64,000 bases of DNA from Vibrio coralliilyticus ATCC BAA-450 (lineage in GTDB: Bacteria; Pseudomonadota; Gammaproteobacteria; Enterobacterales; Vibrionaceae): the NCBI RefSeq assembly GCF_000176135.1, contig NZ_ACZN01000013.1, forward strand, positions 388,133 through 452,132, read 5' to 3'. The translations under genes were made by a program, and so were the position numbers. Shown one piece after another: positions 19,492 to 28,583 of the stretch (positions are counted from its first letter, which is position 1; every line of letters begins with the position of its first letter). The notes below the pieces were generated by a model. That model had not been told where the DNA came from. It did not search any database and worked only from the letters and a program-made list of their open reading frames with translations.

Positions 19492-20930
19492 TATTTCGAC
19501 TCCTGCTTAGTGATAAGTTCAAACGTCACAATGTCGTCATCGTTACGACCAATGCGCAGCTTTTCAAATGTCCGCCCCACTAAATTGACTTCCGACTGGA
19601 ATTGATTCACCCAGTTTGGGATAGCTTTTGCTTCTCGTGCCAACCCCTGCAAATCCATGGTATTTGCATCAATAAAAATATGGTTTAGCGAGATGTCTTC
19701 CCGACCCAATTCCGCCAGTGCGCGCATTACACCTGAGTAACCTATCTGTTGAGAGTCATCAAATTCATCGACAGCTTTTAACGAAGCCCGTTTAGCCTGA
19801 ATATCCAGTTTTAATCTCGCCACTGCGGCAACTTTAGCAGCAGATGGCTTATGCTTGGCCAAACGTTCATTCAAGCTTGCCAACTGCTGCTCAAACTCTC
19901 TCTGCTGGATTTGGAAATCTTCTAGCTCTTGATTTAGCGTGCTTTGCTGAAAATGGAGGTAAGCGAATGAGGTAAGCAAAATGGCCGCTACCGCTCCCCA
20001 TGCAAACACAACATTAGTAAGAGTAAAGTTTTCCTTCTTCGGCTTAAGTGAATCTGGATAGAGATTGACCGCTTGCTCGCTCAATTGCTCTGAAAATTCA
20101 ATCAGAATATCGCCTGACTCTCTGTCATCCTCACTTAGCGCAGCGACTTTAACGCTTAAACGCTCACTTAACGCCCCCACCAGCTCAGGTTGATCTTCTT
20201 CATCACAACAAACTTTCATCTGATGCAGAGAAGCACCGCGTAGCTGCGACGATAGATAGTCAATCGAACGTTGTAGCTCTAATGCAATACCATCAAGTTG
20301 CAGGACGCTGGTGGCAACACCTGTTAGCGGAGATGCAACCCCTCGAATGGTTCTTTGAAACGCACAGTGATGGTCAACAAAGGCGCTAACTCGGAAACTG
20401 CTTTGTTTGCTGCGCTGCAGTAATAAAAAATGCGAAACTTCACCAGCCGACACACCCCAAACTTCATCTTCGACTAAAACACGATCAAGCTGGATATGAT
20501 GAGCAGACAGCTGTTGCTGTAGTCCGAAGATCAGACTCTTAGGCACAACATAAACCTGAAGTTTATTACCAACGGGAAGCTCGGCCGCATCCGCAACAAT
20601 GTCCGTCACTTTTTCGCTGATTAGGTCTTTAAGTAAAAACGGCAAGGCACCCGCTAGTTCTGCCTCTGGAATGTTAGGCTTATCGATTTGATAGGTTTGG
20701 TAAAACTTAGAATTGAGAACGATATCGAGATGAATCTCAGGTAATTTAGCCTGTATCAGCGTTTTGAGTAGCGTCTCTTGCCAAGCGCCCCCCTCCACCA
20801 CCACCTTAGACGGCAGCGCATGGTCAACCAACGCTGAAAAATACAATTCACCGGGTTGAACAACGACGGTCAGTTTATGGCCGACCTTTTTGTTGTGCTT
20901 AAGCTTTCCGATCAAAGACTGAATGTTCAT
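19491..20930 (-). CDS. mshI: MSHA biogenesis protein MshI (PilM-PilN-like)
   Basis: A 479-residue protein that seems to join two roles held by separate proteins in type IVa pili. Residues 1-290 resemble an actin-like/PilM domain (LTVVVQPGELYFSALVDHA, SIDYLSSQLRGASLHQMKVC). A transmembrane helix at about 303-326 (TNVVFAWGAVAAILLTSFAY) leads into a coiled coil and a periplasmic PilN-like domain (MDLQGLAREAKAIPNWVNQF). It overlaps mshH by four bases. The PilM-PilN comparison is a structural inference from layout. Confidence 0.9.
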   Translation of the reverse strand: MNIQSLIGKLKHNKKVGHKLTVVVQPGELYFSALVDHALPSKVVVEGGAWQETLLKTLIQAKLPEIHLDIVLNSKFYQTYQIDKPNIPEAELAGALPFLLKDLISEKVTDIVADAAELPVGNKLQVYVVPKSLIFGLQQQLSAHHIQLDRVLVEDEVWGVSAGEVSHFLLLQRSKQSSFRVSAFVDHHCAFQRTIRGVASPLTGVATSVLQLDGIALELQRSIDYLSSQLRGASLHQMKVCCDEEDQPELVGALSERLSVKVAALSEDDRESGDILIEFSEQLSEQAVNLYPDSLKPKKENFTLTNVVFAWGAVAAILLTSFAYLHFQQSTLNQELEDFQIQQREFEQQLASLNERLAKHKPSAAKVAAVARLKLDIQAKRASLKAVDEFDDSQQIGYSGVMRALAELGREDISLNHIFIDANTMDLQGLAREAKAIPNWVNQFQSEVNLVGRTFEKLRIGRNDDDIVTFELITKQESK

Positions 20931-22942
20931 TTACTACTAACTTTTCGCCATCGATTACGGCGACCGATCTGAACTTTAGTGGTCGCCATGACTTTTTTCT
21001 CAGTTTCAACTTCAGGTAATAACTGTTGCTCGGACTGAAAATAACGTCCTTGAACGCCTTGTACTCCTAAAGCCAGCATCGTTTTATACTCTTGTTTATT
21101 GTCGACACCAACGGCAATAACTTGAGTTTTAAGTCCTTCACAAGCACCTAACAGGCTACGCACGAATAACTGATTCTCATCTCGCTGATCTATTTGCTTT
21201 ACCAAGCTCCTATGCAATTTTAAAAAGTCGACCGGTAGATCTTTTAAATAATGTGTACTGACAATTGATCGTCCAGCTTGACCTACCGAAACTCTACAGC
21301 CTAATCCGGAAATCATCTTTATTACCGGGCGCATATAATCCAAGTGTTTTACTAACCTTGCTTCTGCGAATTCAAAAATTAATAACTTTCGCTGCTCTGC
21401 TGTCAATTGTAGTAGTTCATAACGAAACCATTTCAGATAATCTCGCTCAGAAAACGGCACAACGTGAAGATTTACAGAGTAACATATTCTTTTCTTTGAG
21501 ACTTTCAAAAATTTGACGACCGTCGAAAAAACAGCACGGTCGAGAATCGACTCATAGCCAACAGACTCTATTGCTGAGTTAAATCTTGATGCTTTTATTA
21601 AACCTTTATCGGGATCGTTAATACGGACAAACAGCTCAGAATGTTCAAATATTCGGTCTCGGTGTGAATCTAATAAATAACAAGGCTGATGGTATATATA
21701 GAGCTTTTCAGGCTTTAGCACTAAATCGAATAGAGTACGCCAACGTACGCTGCCCCGCTCATCCTCATGCGTGACAAGCTTGTTAAATTTATTCCAAGTA
21801 TTGACTCGTTGTAACTGTGCGCTTTTGAGCGCTGTTTCTACCTCATCTAAAATACGCCCCTGACTTTCACCTTCGCGATACATACTAATACCAATATGCA
21901 CCCAGTTTTCCTTATCTAGTGGACTAGGTGGGGACAATTTTGTCAGTTGCTTTAAGCTATTCACTGCTATTTGTGAAATATCTTTACTGCTTAAGTGAGG
22001 AGCAAATATGGCAAAGTCTGATTCGTAATAACGTGAAAGGATAACGTCAGGATAGCGCTGAATAATATTATTTAGGTTTTCACCAATATCGACCACGAAA
22101 TCATCAGCAACAGACTTACCCGACTCTTCTTGCAATTGGTCCCAGTCATCTATTCTCAGCAGCAATACTCCACCATGCGAACCGTGCTCTGACAATGCGG
22201 CTTCAAGCTTACTGTCAAACAATACACGATTTGCGGTACCAGTCAGTTGATCGAGAAAGGTTTGCGTGCGAATGAAGGTATCAAAGCGACTTCGCTCTTG
22301 GCGAGCGTCCTGTAACTCCTCTATCAGGCAGTCCAATGCTTCGCTGGCTGTATATGGCCATTCTTTGACATCGCCTTTGGCGTATTCCTCGACTCTTCCA
22401 GCCAAGATCATTCGCCCTCGCTCTTCAAGGAGCTCAGACCCTGCCAACTGCTCTCTCAGCCATTTTACGCCCCGCATCAAGCAAAAGATGATCAACGCCA
22501 CCGCCAAAGTGATCGACCATAAAGCCTCAAGGGAGTATCCATAGCCAATATAGGGAGGCACCGCTTTAAACTGAAGTCGGTAACCGACATTGCGCTCGAG
22601 TTGATATTCCACGTCGTAAAGAAGCGCTTTGTCGACTTTCGATGAAGTGTCCTTATAGCGATAGATCACCCCATTGTCAGACAGCAGTTTCATTTCAACA
22701 ATATTGGAAGCCTGAAGCATCTTAGGCATCCAACGTTGAAGGGAATATGCGGCATCAGGGTCTTCCATCTCTTTATCCAACACCTCAACAATTCCCTGTA
22801 GAGAATGATCTAGATACTCTTGCCCTAAGCGCTTGAAAGATAGTGTCCCACCTAAAAATAGGATGAACATCGCACTGGTCACTATAACGGTGACAAACGC
22901 AACTAGGCGAGTGCTCAGTTTTAAGGTGGGTGTATACCTCAT
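20927..22942 (-). CDS. mshH: MshH, CsrD-like degenerate GGDEF-EAL membrane protein
   Basis: About 671 residues starting MRYTPTLKLSTRLVAF at 22942 (AAGGA about 12 bases upstream); the frame extends 13 codons further. It has two transmembrane helices, near residues 12-35 and 145-170, flanking a periplasmic region, then a HAMP-like segment. The GGDEF site reads YESDF and the EAL site reads HSELF, while the DDFG position reads VGQAG, so it should neither make nor degrade c-di-GMP. E. coli CsrD, with the same degenerate layout, directs CsrB/CsrC RNA decay by RNase E. It is the first msh gene, separated from ssb by a terminator. Confidence 0.93.
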   Translation of the reverse strand: MRYTPTLKLSTRLVAFVTVIVTSAMFILFLGGTLSFKRLGQEYLDHSLQGIVEVLDKEMEDPDAAYSLQRWMPKMLQASNIVEMKLLSDNGVIYRYKDTSSKVDKALLYDVEYQLERNVGYRLQFKAVPPYIGYGYSLEALWSITLAVALIIFCLMRGVKWLREQLAGSELLEERGRMILAGRVEEYAKGDVKEWPYTASEALDCLIEELQDARQERSRFDTFIRTQTFLDQLTGTANRVLFDSKLEAALSEHGSHGGVLLLRIDDWDQLQEESGKSVADDFVVDIGENLNNIIQRYPDVILSRYYESDFAIFAPHLSSKDISQIAVNSLKQLTKLSPPSPLDKENWVHIGISMYREGESQGRILDEVETALKSAQLQRVNTWNKFNKLVTHEDERGSVRWRTLFDLVLKPEKLYIYHQPCYLLDSHRDRIFEHSELFVRINDPDKGLIKASRFNSAIESVGYESILDRAVFSTVVKFLKVSKKRICYSVNLHVVPFSERDYLKWFRYELLQLTAEQRKLLIFEFAEARLVKHLDYMRPVIKMISGLGCRVSVGQAGRSIVSTHYLKDLPVDFLKLHRSLVKQIDQRDENQLFVRSLLGACEGLKTQVIAVGVDNKQEYKTMLALGVQGVQGRYFQSEQQLLPEVETEKKVMATTKVQIGRRNRWRKVSSK

Positions 22943-23046
22943 ATAAGAAGAATTCCTTTCTTGAATTAGATTGTGCAACATCCATGCTCAGTCAGAGTAC
23001 CTAGGCCGAGATACTACTAACTGATTAGTCTGTTTTTTAACTATAT

Positions 23047-23075
23047 AAAAAAGCCGCGAAATTCGCGGCTTTTTT
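23047..23075 (-). terminator. Intrinsic terminator after ssb
   Basis: AAAAAAGCCGCGAA (23047-23060) pairs with TTCGCGGCTTTTTT (23062-23075), starting about 15 bases after the ssb stop codon. On the minus strand it is followed by a T-run. It separates ssb from mshH, so mshH needs its own promoter. Confidence 0.9.
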
Positions 23076-23089
23076 CAGGATTCAATGAG

Positions 23090-23638
23090 TTAGAATGGGA
23101 TATCGTCATCAAAATCCATTGGTGGCTCATTATACTGAGGCTGATTTTGGTTCTGCTGTTGAGGCTGAGAGTATGGTTGCTGAGCCTGAGCAGGTTGGCT
23201 TTGTTGCATTGCTGGTTGCTGAGGTTGACCCCAACCACCTTGCTGCTGAGGCTGGCCCATTGATTGACCCGGTGCGCCACCTTGAGCACGACCACCTAGC
23301 ATCTGCATAACACCATTGAACCCTTGAACCACAACTTCAGTGCTATAGCGATCCTGACCATTCTGGTCTTGCCATTTACGTGTCTGCAGTTGACCTTCAA
23401 TATAAACCTGAGAACCTTTGCGTAAGTACTCACCTGCAACTTCAGCCAGCTTGCCAAACAGAGATACACGGTGCCACTCTGTTTTTTCGCGTTGCTCACC
23501 TGTTGCTTTATCACGCCAGCTTTCAGACGTCGCAATCGTGATGTTTGCTACAGCGCCACCGCTTGGCATATAACGTACTTCCGGATCTGATCCCAGATTA
23601 CCGACTAAAATAACTTTGTTGACTCCACGGCTCGCCAT
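23090..23638 (-). CDS. ssb: Single-stranded DNA-binding protein SSB
   Basis: A 182-residue SSB that protects single-stranded DNA in replication, repair and recombination. The frame runs 29 codons further upstream, but the ATG at 23638 gives the family start [20 protein letters not shown]. The OB fold covers about residues 1-115 ([18 protein letters not shown]). A Gln/Gly/Pro-rich linker follows, then the acidic tail MDFDDDIPF that recruits repair and replication enzymes. The gene is divergent from qstR; in E. coli it is divergent from uvrA, which here lies two genes away. Confidence 0.98.
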   Translation of the reverse strand: MASRGVNKVILVGNLGSDPEVRYMPSGGAVANITIATSESWRDKATGEQREKTEWHRVSLFGKLAEVAGEYLRKGSQVYIEGQLQTRKWQDQNGQDRYSTEVVVQGFNGVMQMLGGRAQGGAPGQSMGQPQQQGGWGQPQQPAMQQSQPAQAQQPYSQPQQQNQNQPQYNEPPMDFDDDIPF

Positions 23639-23780
23639 GATTCGCTCCGTCCAAATTCTGTATTGATCTAAAAATAGCGCATAAGGATAACACGCTTTAG
23701 TCTGTGAACAAATTGCAATCCACACAATGAGTTCACAAACTCATTCACCCTACTCAAAGCAAAATTATTTTCGAGTAAAT

Positions 23781-23807
23781 TCAATCTATTGATTGAGTGA
23801 TAGATTT
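23781..23807 (+). promoter_or_regulatory. Candidate operator upstream of qstR (LuxR/HapR-like half-site)
   Basis: The ssb-qstR gap holds an inverted repeat TCAATC-TATT-GATTGA (23781-23796). The overlapping stretch 23786-23807 contains TATTGAT followed ten bases later by a degraded second half, matching about 13 of 22 positions of the LuxR/HapR consensus as I recall it. HapR is known to activate qstR in V. cholerae. The site is a candidate only. Confidence 0.35.
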
Positions 23808-23907
23808 ATTAGTTACTAGCTAACATGAAATTAAACGCAATCCTGTAAACCAAACTCGCACCAGTCGGAATTCTCATTCACTCTGCCAACACACCTAATT
23901 AAACCGA

Positions 23908-24567
23908 ATGAAGAACCTTATGACTAAAAACATCTATACCAGAACCATCTACTTTCTCTGTGAAGACAGCTCTCAAAACAACCGTTTCATTCATCAAATA
24001 GAGAAGCAGCTCGGTGTTGATATTCCGCACATTGAACCAAACGAGTTGATGCTTGCCATGCAGCAACACAAACATAAAATTCTAATGATAGATTACCAAA
24101 ACTACAGAAAGCTCAATAATCAGATTCGAGATTTGCCTCTATCGAATAAAATGTTTGAAACCATAATCTTTAATGTAGAAAAAAGACTTACTACAGAAGA
24201 GCTACTGTGCTTTGGCAACTTGAAAGGATTGTTTTATCAAGATGACTCCGTTGAAGCCATCGCTAAAGGGTGTGGTGAGATAATCAACAGTCAAAACTGG
24301 TTGCCCCGTAAAGTCGCAGCTCAGCTACTGCATTACTATCGTCATGTTGTGCTTAGCCAGACAGCCCCTGCAACTGTGGATTTAACCTCACGTGAAATTC
24401 AGATTCTACGCTGTTTAAAAACTGGGGCGTCCAATATGCAAATCGCAGAGGATCTGTTTATTAGTGAGTTTACTGTTAAGTCCCACCTTTATCAGATTTT
24501 CAAAAAGCTTTCCGTTAAAAATCGTGTCCAAGCCATTGCTTGGGCTAATCAACATATGCTGTCTTAA
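23908..24567 (+). CDS. qstR: QstR-like LuxR/VpsT-family transcriptional regulator
   Basis: A 219-residue regulator. In V. cholerae the gene at this place, between ssb and galU, is qstR, which links quorum sensing and TfoX to DNA-uptake and type VI secretion genes. The N-terminal receiver-like domain (residues 10-125) is followed by WLPR at 131-134, where VpsT has its c-di-GMP motif WLTR, and by a LuxR-type helix-turn-helix (about 152-215; LTSREIQILRCLKTGASNMQ, FTVKSHLYQIFKKL). Pro replaces the usual Thr/Ser of the c-di-GMP motif. The start is uncertain: ATG 23908 lacks a ribosome-binding site, and ATG 23920 has only a weak GAAGA. The assignment rests on synteny and family; VpsT-like is the fallback. 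Confidence 0.82.
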   Translation: MKNLMTKNIYTRTIYFLCEDSSQNNRFIHQIEKQLGVDIPHIEPNELMLAMQQHKHKILMIDYQNYRKLNNQIRDLPLSNKMFETIIFNVEKRLTTEELLCFGNLKGLFYQDDSVEAIAKGCGEIINSQNWLPRKVAAQLLHYYRHVVLSQTAPATVDLTSREIQILRCLKTGASNMQIAEDLFISEFTVKSHLYQIFKKLSVKNRVQAIAWANQHMLS

Positions 24568-24684
24568 ATCTAATCCGATGCGCAAAAACTCACATTTTGT
24601 CTTTAACATTCATTATCCATTCACGCAAAAAGTGATAAGGTTGCGCCAGCTATAATAGATTAATTAAAGATATAGGGTTTAAAC

Positions 24685-25557
24685 ATGATCAAAAAGTGCC
24701 TTTTCCCGGCTGCTGGCTACGGAACTCGCTTTCTTCCTGCAACTAAATCTATGCCTAAAGAAATGATGCCAGTCGTCAACAAACCGCTTATCGAGTACGG
24801 TGTTGAAGAAGCCATTCAGGCGGGCATGGATGGCATGTGTATTGTCACTGGCCGTGGTAAGCACTCGATCATGGACCATTTCGACAAAAACTACGAATTG
24901 GAGCATCAAATCAGCGGAACAAATAAAGAACAACTGCTGGTCGATATTCGTGACATTATCGAAAGCGCTAACTTCACTTACATTCGTCAACGTGAAATGA
25001 AAGGGTTAGGCCATGCAATTTTGACTGGGCGCGAGCTAGTCGGTGATGAGCCGTTCGCTGTGGTACTCGCAGACGATCTTTGCGTCAACGAACAAGAAGG
25101 TGTACTGGCTCAAATGGTCGCTTTGTTTAAGCAGTTCCGCTGCTCTATAGTGGCAGTACAAGAAGTACCTGCTGACGAGACGCATAAATACGGTGTGATT
25201 TCTGGTGAGATGATCAAAGACGACATTTATCGCGTCGATGACATGGTTGAAAAGCCAGAACCTGGCACTGCGCCAAGCAATCTAGCTATCATTGGCCGCT
25301 ACATCTTAACTCCAGATATTTTCGAGCTGATCGAAAATACTGAGCCGGGTAAAGGTGGTGAAATCCAGATCACCGATGCACTTCTGAAACAGGCCAAGGC
25401 CGGGTGCGTACTGGCATACAAATTCAAAGGGAAACGCTTTGATTGTGGTAGCGTTGAAGGATACATCGAAGCAACCAACTACTGCTTTGAGAACCTTTAC
25501 CTAACGGATAGCAAAAAGTCAGAACTGGATAAACAAAAGACGACAAAAGAAGCTTAA
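24685..25557 (+). CDS. galU: UTP--glucose-1-phosphate uridylyltransferase GalU
   Basis: A 290-residue cytoplasmic enzyme that makes UDP-glucose from UTP and glucose-1-phosphate, feeding LPS core, capsule, matrix polysaccharide and galactose metabolism. The nucleotide-binding start (PAAGYGTRFLPATKSMPKEM) is intact, with the catalytic Lys and the conserved VVLADDLCVN, VEKPEPGTAPSNLAIIGRY and FDCGSVEGYIEA motifs. Length is normal. It ends in a strong terminator, so it is separate from uvrA. Confidence 0.97.
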   Translation: MIKKCLFPAAGYGTRFLPATKSMPKEMMPVVNKPLIEYGVEEAIQAGMDGMCIVTGRGKHSIMDHFDKNYELEHQISGTNKEQLLVDIRDIIESANFTYIRQREMKGLGHAILTGRELVGDEPFAVVLADDLCVNEQEGVLAQMVALFKQFRCSIVAVQEVPADETHKYGVISGEMIKDDIYRVDDMVEKPEPGTAPSNLAIIGRYILTPDIFELIENTEPGKGGEIQITDALLKQAKAGCVLAYKFKGKRFDCGSVEGYIEATNYCFENLYLTDSKKSELDKQKTTKEA

Positions 25558-25580
25558 TCGCTTTACGCTAAACATGCTTC

Positions 25581-25606
25581 AAAGGCCGCTCAATTGAGCG
25601 GCCTTT
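25581..25606 (+). terminator. Intrinsic terminator after galU
   Basis: A perfect palindrome, AAAGGCCGCTCAA (25581-25593) against TTGAGCGGCCTTT (25594-25606), begins 23 bases after the galU stop and is followed by a T-rich stretch. Confidence 0.88.
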
Positions 25607-25610
25607 CTGT

Positions 25611-25630
25611 TACTGTTTTTTTATCCAGTA
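25611..25630 (+). promoter_or_regulatory. LexA (SOS) box of uvrA
   Basis: TACTGTTTTTTTATCCAGTA differs from the E. coli-type consensus TACTGT-N8-ACAGTA at one core base (CCAG for ACAG) and keeps the 16-base core spacing. It lies 66 bases upstream of the uvrA ATG, just after the galU terminator. uvrA is a classic SOS gene, so damage induction is expected. Confidence 0.85.
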
Positions 25631-25696
25631 TTTTCTTTGAACATTTATCACTCTATGTAATACTTAGCCCACTTGTTTTTACATTGAGCGAGAGCA

Positions 25697-28519
25697 ATGG
25701 ATCAGATCGAAGTTCGCGGCGCACGCACCCATAACTTAAAAAATGTGAACCTAACCATTCCACGAGATAAACTCATCGTGATTACAGGTTTATCAGGTTC
25801 AGGTAAATCATCACTTGCCTTCGACACCCTGTATGCGGAAGGTCAACGTCGCTATGTTGAATCCTTATCGGCCTACGCTCGCCAGTTTTTGTCTTTGATG
25901 GAAAAGCCCGATGTCGATCATATTGAGGGCTTATCACCAGCCATTTCCATTGAACAAAAATCAACGTCGCACAACCCTCGCTCAACCGTTGGTACCATTA
26001 CTGAAGTGTATGACTACCTACGTCTATTGTACGCACGTGTTGGCGAGCCTCGTTGTCCTGAACATCATGTGCCATTGACAGCTCAAACCATCTCACAAAT
26101 GGTCGACAAAGTTTTGGAGCTTCCGGAAGGATCCAAAATGATTCTCCTTGCGCCAATTGTTAAAGAGCGTAAAGGCGAGCACGTTAAAACATTGGAGAAC
26201 CTTGCTGCACAAGGCTTTATTCGCGCTCGTATCGATGGTGAAACTTGCGATCTATCCGATCCACCAACCTTAGAATTGCATAAAAAACACACCATTGAAG
26301 TCGTAGTCGATCGCTTTAAGGTGCGCGATGATTTACAACAGAGGCTGGCGGAATCCTTTGAGACGACTCTCGAATTGTCCGGTGGCATCGCGGTCGTGGC
26401 TCCGATGGATGGAGATGGCTCAGAAGTCGTCTTCTCCGCTAACTTTGCCTGTCCACATTGTGGTTACAGCATGCAAGAGCTAGAGCCTCGACTCTTTTCC
26501 TTCAATAATCCAGCAGGCGCCTGCCACACCTGTGACGGCCTTGGCGTCCAGCAATATTTTGATCCCGACAGAGTCATTCTCGATGACTCTTTAAGTCTCG
26601 CCGAAGGTGCGATCCGAGGTTGGGATCAGAAAAACTACTATTACTTCCAAATGCTGTCATCTTTGGCAGAACACTATGACTTTGATCTAAAAGCGCCTTT
26701 TAAGTCCTTATCGAAGAAAATGCGAGATGTGGTACTCACAGGCTCCGGACGCACAGAGATCGAATTTAAGTACATCAACGATCGCGGCGATATCCGCGTC
26801 AAACGTCATCCATTTGAAGGCATACTCAACACCCTTGAGCGACGCTATCGTGATACCGAATCTAATGCTGTACGTGAAGACCTAGCTAAGTACATTTCAA
26901 CTCGAACTTGCTCTAGCTGCGAAGGCAGTCGCTTACGTTTAGAAGCTCGTAATGTATTCATAGGCGACACAACCTTACCTGAAATTGTTGAGCTCAGTAT
27001 CGCAGATGCGTTGAGTTTCTTTGCGTCATTGGAGCTAGAAGGCCAGAGAGCGCAAATCGCTGAAAAGGTAATGAAAGAAATCAACGATCGTCTCCAGTTC
27101 TTAGTCAACGTCGGTCTCAATTACCTCAACCTTTCCCGTAGCGCTGAAACGCTATCTGGTGGTGAAGCGCAACGTATTCGACTGGCAAGCCAGATTGGCG
27201 CAGGTCTTGTCGGTGTAATGTACGTACTCGATGAGCCATCTATCGGACTTCACCAGCGAGACAACGAGAGGCTGCTAAAAACACTGACTCACCTGCGTGA
27301 CTTGGGCAATACTGTTTTGGTCGTTGAACATGACGAAGATGCGATTCGCATCGCCGATCATGTGATCGATATTGGTCCGGGAGCTGGTGTTCACGGCGGA
27401 AGTGTGGTCGCAGAAGGAACAATGGAAGACATTGTCGCTACCCCTGAATCCCTAACAGGCCAGTACCTCAGTGGCGTTAAACAAATTGCGATACCTGAGA
27501 AACGCACACCTATCGACAAGAAAAAAGTGGTACAGCTGATTGGGGCAACTGGCAACAACCTTAAAGATGTCAGCTTAACTATACCTGTCGGTTTGTTCAC
27601 CTGTGTGACAGGGGTTTCAGGCTCAGGTAAATCCACTCTGATCAATGATACTTTTTTCAAGATTGCACACACTCAGCTAAACGGTGCGACGACAGCGACT
27701 CCATCTCCTTACCAGAAAATTAAAGGGTTGGAACACTTTGATAAAGTCATCGATATTGACCAGAGCCCAATTGGGCGTACACCACGGTCTAACCCAGCGA
27801 CTTACACTGGTATCTTTACACCAATTCGAGAGCTGTTTGCTGGAACACAAGAAGCCCGCTCTCGAGGCTATAAACCCGGCCGCTTCAGTTTCAACGTACG
27901 TGGTGGCCGCTGTGAAGCCTGTCAGGGTGATGGGGTTATTAAAGTGGAAATGCACTTCCTGCCGGATGTCTACGTCCCATGTGATGTGTGTAAAGGCAAA
28001 CGCTACAACCGTGAAACACTCGAAGTTCACTACAAAGGCAAGACCATTGATGAAGTGCTTGGAATGACGGTTGAAGATGCACGTGAGTTCTTCGACCCTG
28101 TGCCAGTCATAGCCCGTAAGCTGCAAACACTTATGGACGTCGGGCTTTCTTATATTCGTCTTGGTCAAGCGGCGACCACCTTATCCGGTGGTGAAGCGCA
28201 ACGTGTCAAACTTGCCCGAGAACTATCCAAGCGTGATACTGGTAAAACGCTTTATATTTTAGATGAGCCAACCACAGGCCTACACTTCCATGATATTCAG
28301 CAGTTACTCACTGTACTGCATCGACTACGTGATCACGGTAATACAGTGGTGGTCATCGAACATAACCTTGATGTGATTAAAACCTCAGACTGGATTGTCG
28401 ATTTAGGCCCTGAAGGTGGCCAAGGTGGCGGTGAAATTATTGCTGAAGGAACACCGGAAGAAGTGGCTAAGGTAAAAGGTTCACACACCGCGCGATTCCT
28501 CAAGTCTATGTTAAAATAA
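25697..28519 (+). CDS. uvrA: Excinuclease ABC subunit A (UvrA)
   Basis: The 940-residue damage-recognition ATPase of nucleotide excision repair. Two ABC modules are complete: Walker [10 protein letters not shown] near residue 31 and GVSGSGKST near 640, signatures [14 protein letters not shown] and [14 protein letters not shown], and Walker B regions [14 protein letters not shown] and [14 protein letters not shown]. Zinc modules are visible as CPHCGYS...CHTCDG and CEACQGDG...CDVCKG. Length equals that of E. coli UvrA. An SOS box lies upstream, and an intrinsic terminator follows the stop. Confidence 0.99.
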   Translation: MDQIEVRGARTHNLKNVNLTIPRDKLIVITGLSGSGKSSLAFDTLYAEGQRRYVESLSAYARQFLSLMEKPDVDHIEGLSPAISIEQKSTSHNPRSTVGTITEVYDYLRLLYARVGEPRCPEHHVPLTAQTISQMVDKVLELPEGSKMILLAPIVKERKGEHVKTLENLAAQGFIRARIDGETCDLSDPPTLELHKKHTIEVVVDRFKVRDDLQQRLAESFETTLELSGGIAVVAPMDGDGSEVVFSANFACPHCGYSMQELEPRLFSFNNPAGACHTCDGLGVQQYFDPDRVILDDSLSLAEGAIRGWDQKNYYYFQMLSSLAEHYDFDLKAPFKSLSKKMRDVVLTGSGRTEIEFKYINDRGDIRVKRHPFEGILNTLERRYRDTESNAVREDLAKYISTRTCSSCEGSRLRLEARNVFIGDTTLPEIVELSIADALSFFASLELEGQRAQIAEKVMKEINDRLQFLVNVGLNYLNLSRSAETLSGGEAQRIRLASQIGAGLVGVMYVLDEPSIGLHQRDNERLLKTLTHLRDLGNTVLVVEHDEDAIRIADHVIDIGPGAGVHGGSVVAEGTMEDIVATPESLTGQYLSGVKQIAIPEKRTPIDKKKVVQLIGATGNNLKDVSLTIPVGLFTCVTGVSGSGKSTLINDTFFKIAHTQLNGATTATPSPYQKIKGLEHFDKVIDIDQSPIGRTPRSNPATYTGIFTPIRELFAGTQEARSRGYKPGRFSFNVRGGRCEACQGDGVIKVEMHFLPDVYVPCDVCKGKRYNRETLEVHYKGKTIDEVLGMTVEDAREFFDPVPVIARKLQTLMDVGLSYIRLGQAATTLSGGEAQRVKLARELSKRDTGKTLYILDEPTTGLHFHDIQQLLTVLHRLRDHGNTVVVIEHNLDVIKTSDWIVDLGPEGGQGGGEIIAEGTPEEVAKVKGSHTARFLKSMLK

Positions 28520-28538
28520 AGAAAAGTAGTAAATTAAG

Positions 28539-28566
28539 CAGACCATAATATGGTCTGTTTTCTTTT
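28539..28566 (+). terminator. Intrinsic terminator after uvrA
   Basis: CAGACCAT (28539-28546) pairs with ATGGTCTG (28550-28557), followed by TTTTCTTTT. It lies 20 bases after the uvrA stop and just before pglL. Confidence 0.85.
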
Positions 28567-28583
28567 GAAGGACGCAATAATCA

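Noticed and set aside
27677..28168. 163-codon minus-strand frame inside uvrA
   Set aside because: It is fully antisense to conserved UvrA zinc-module and ABC sequence; uvrA reading-frame conservation explains it.
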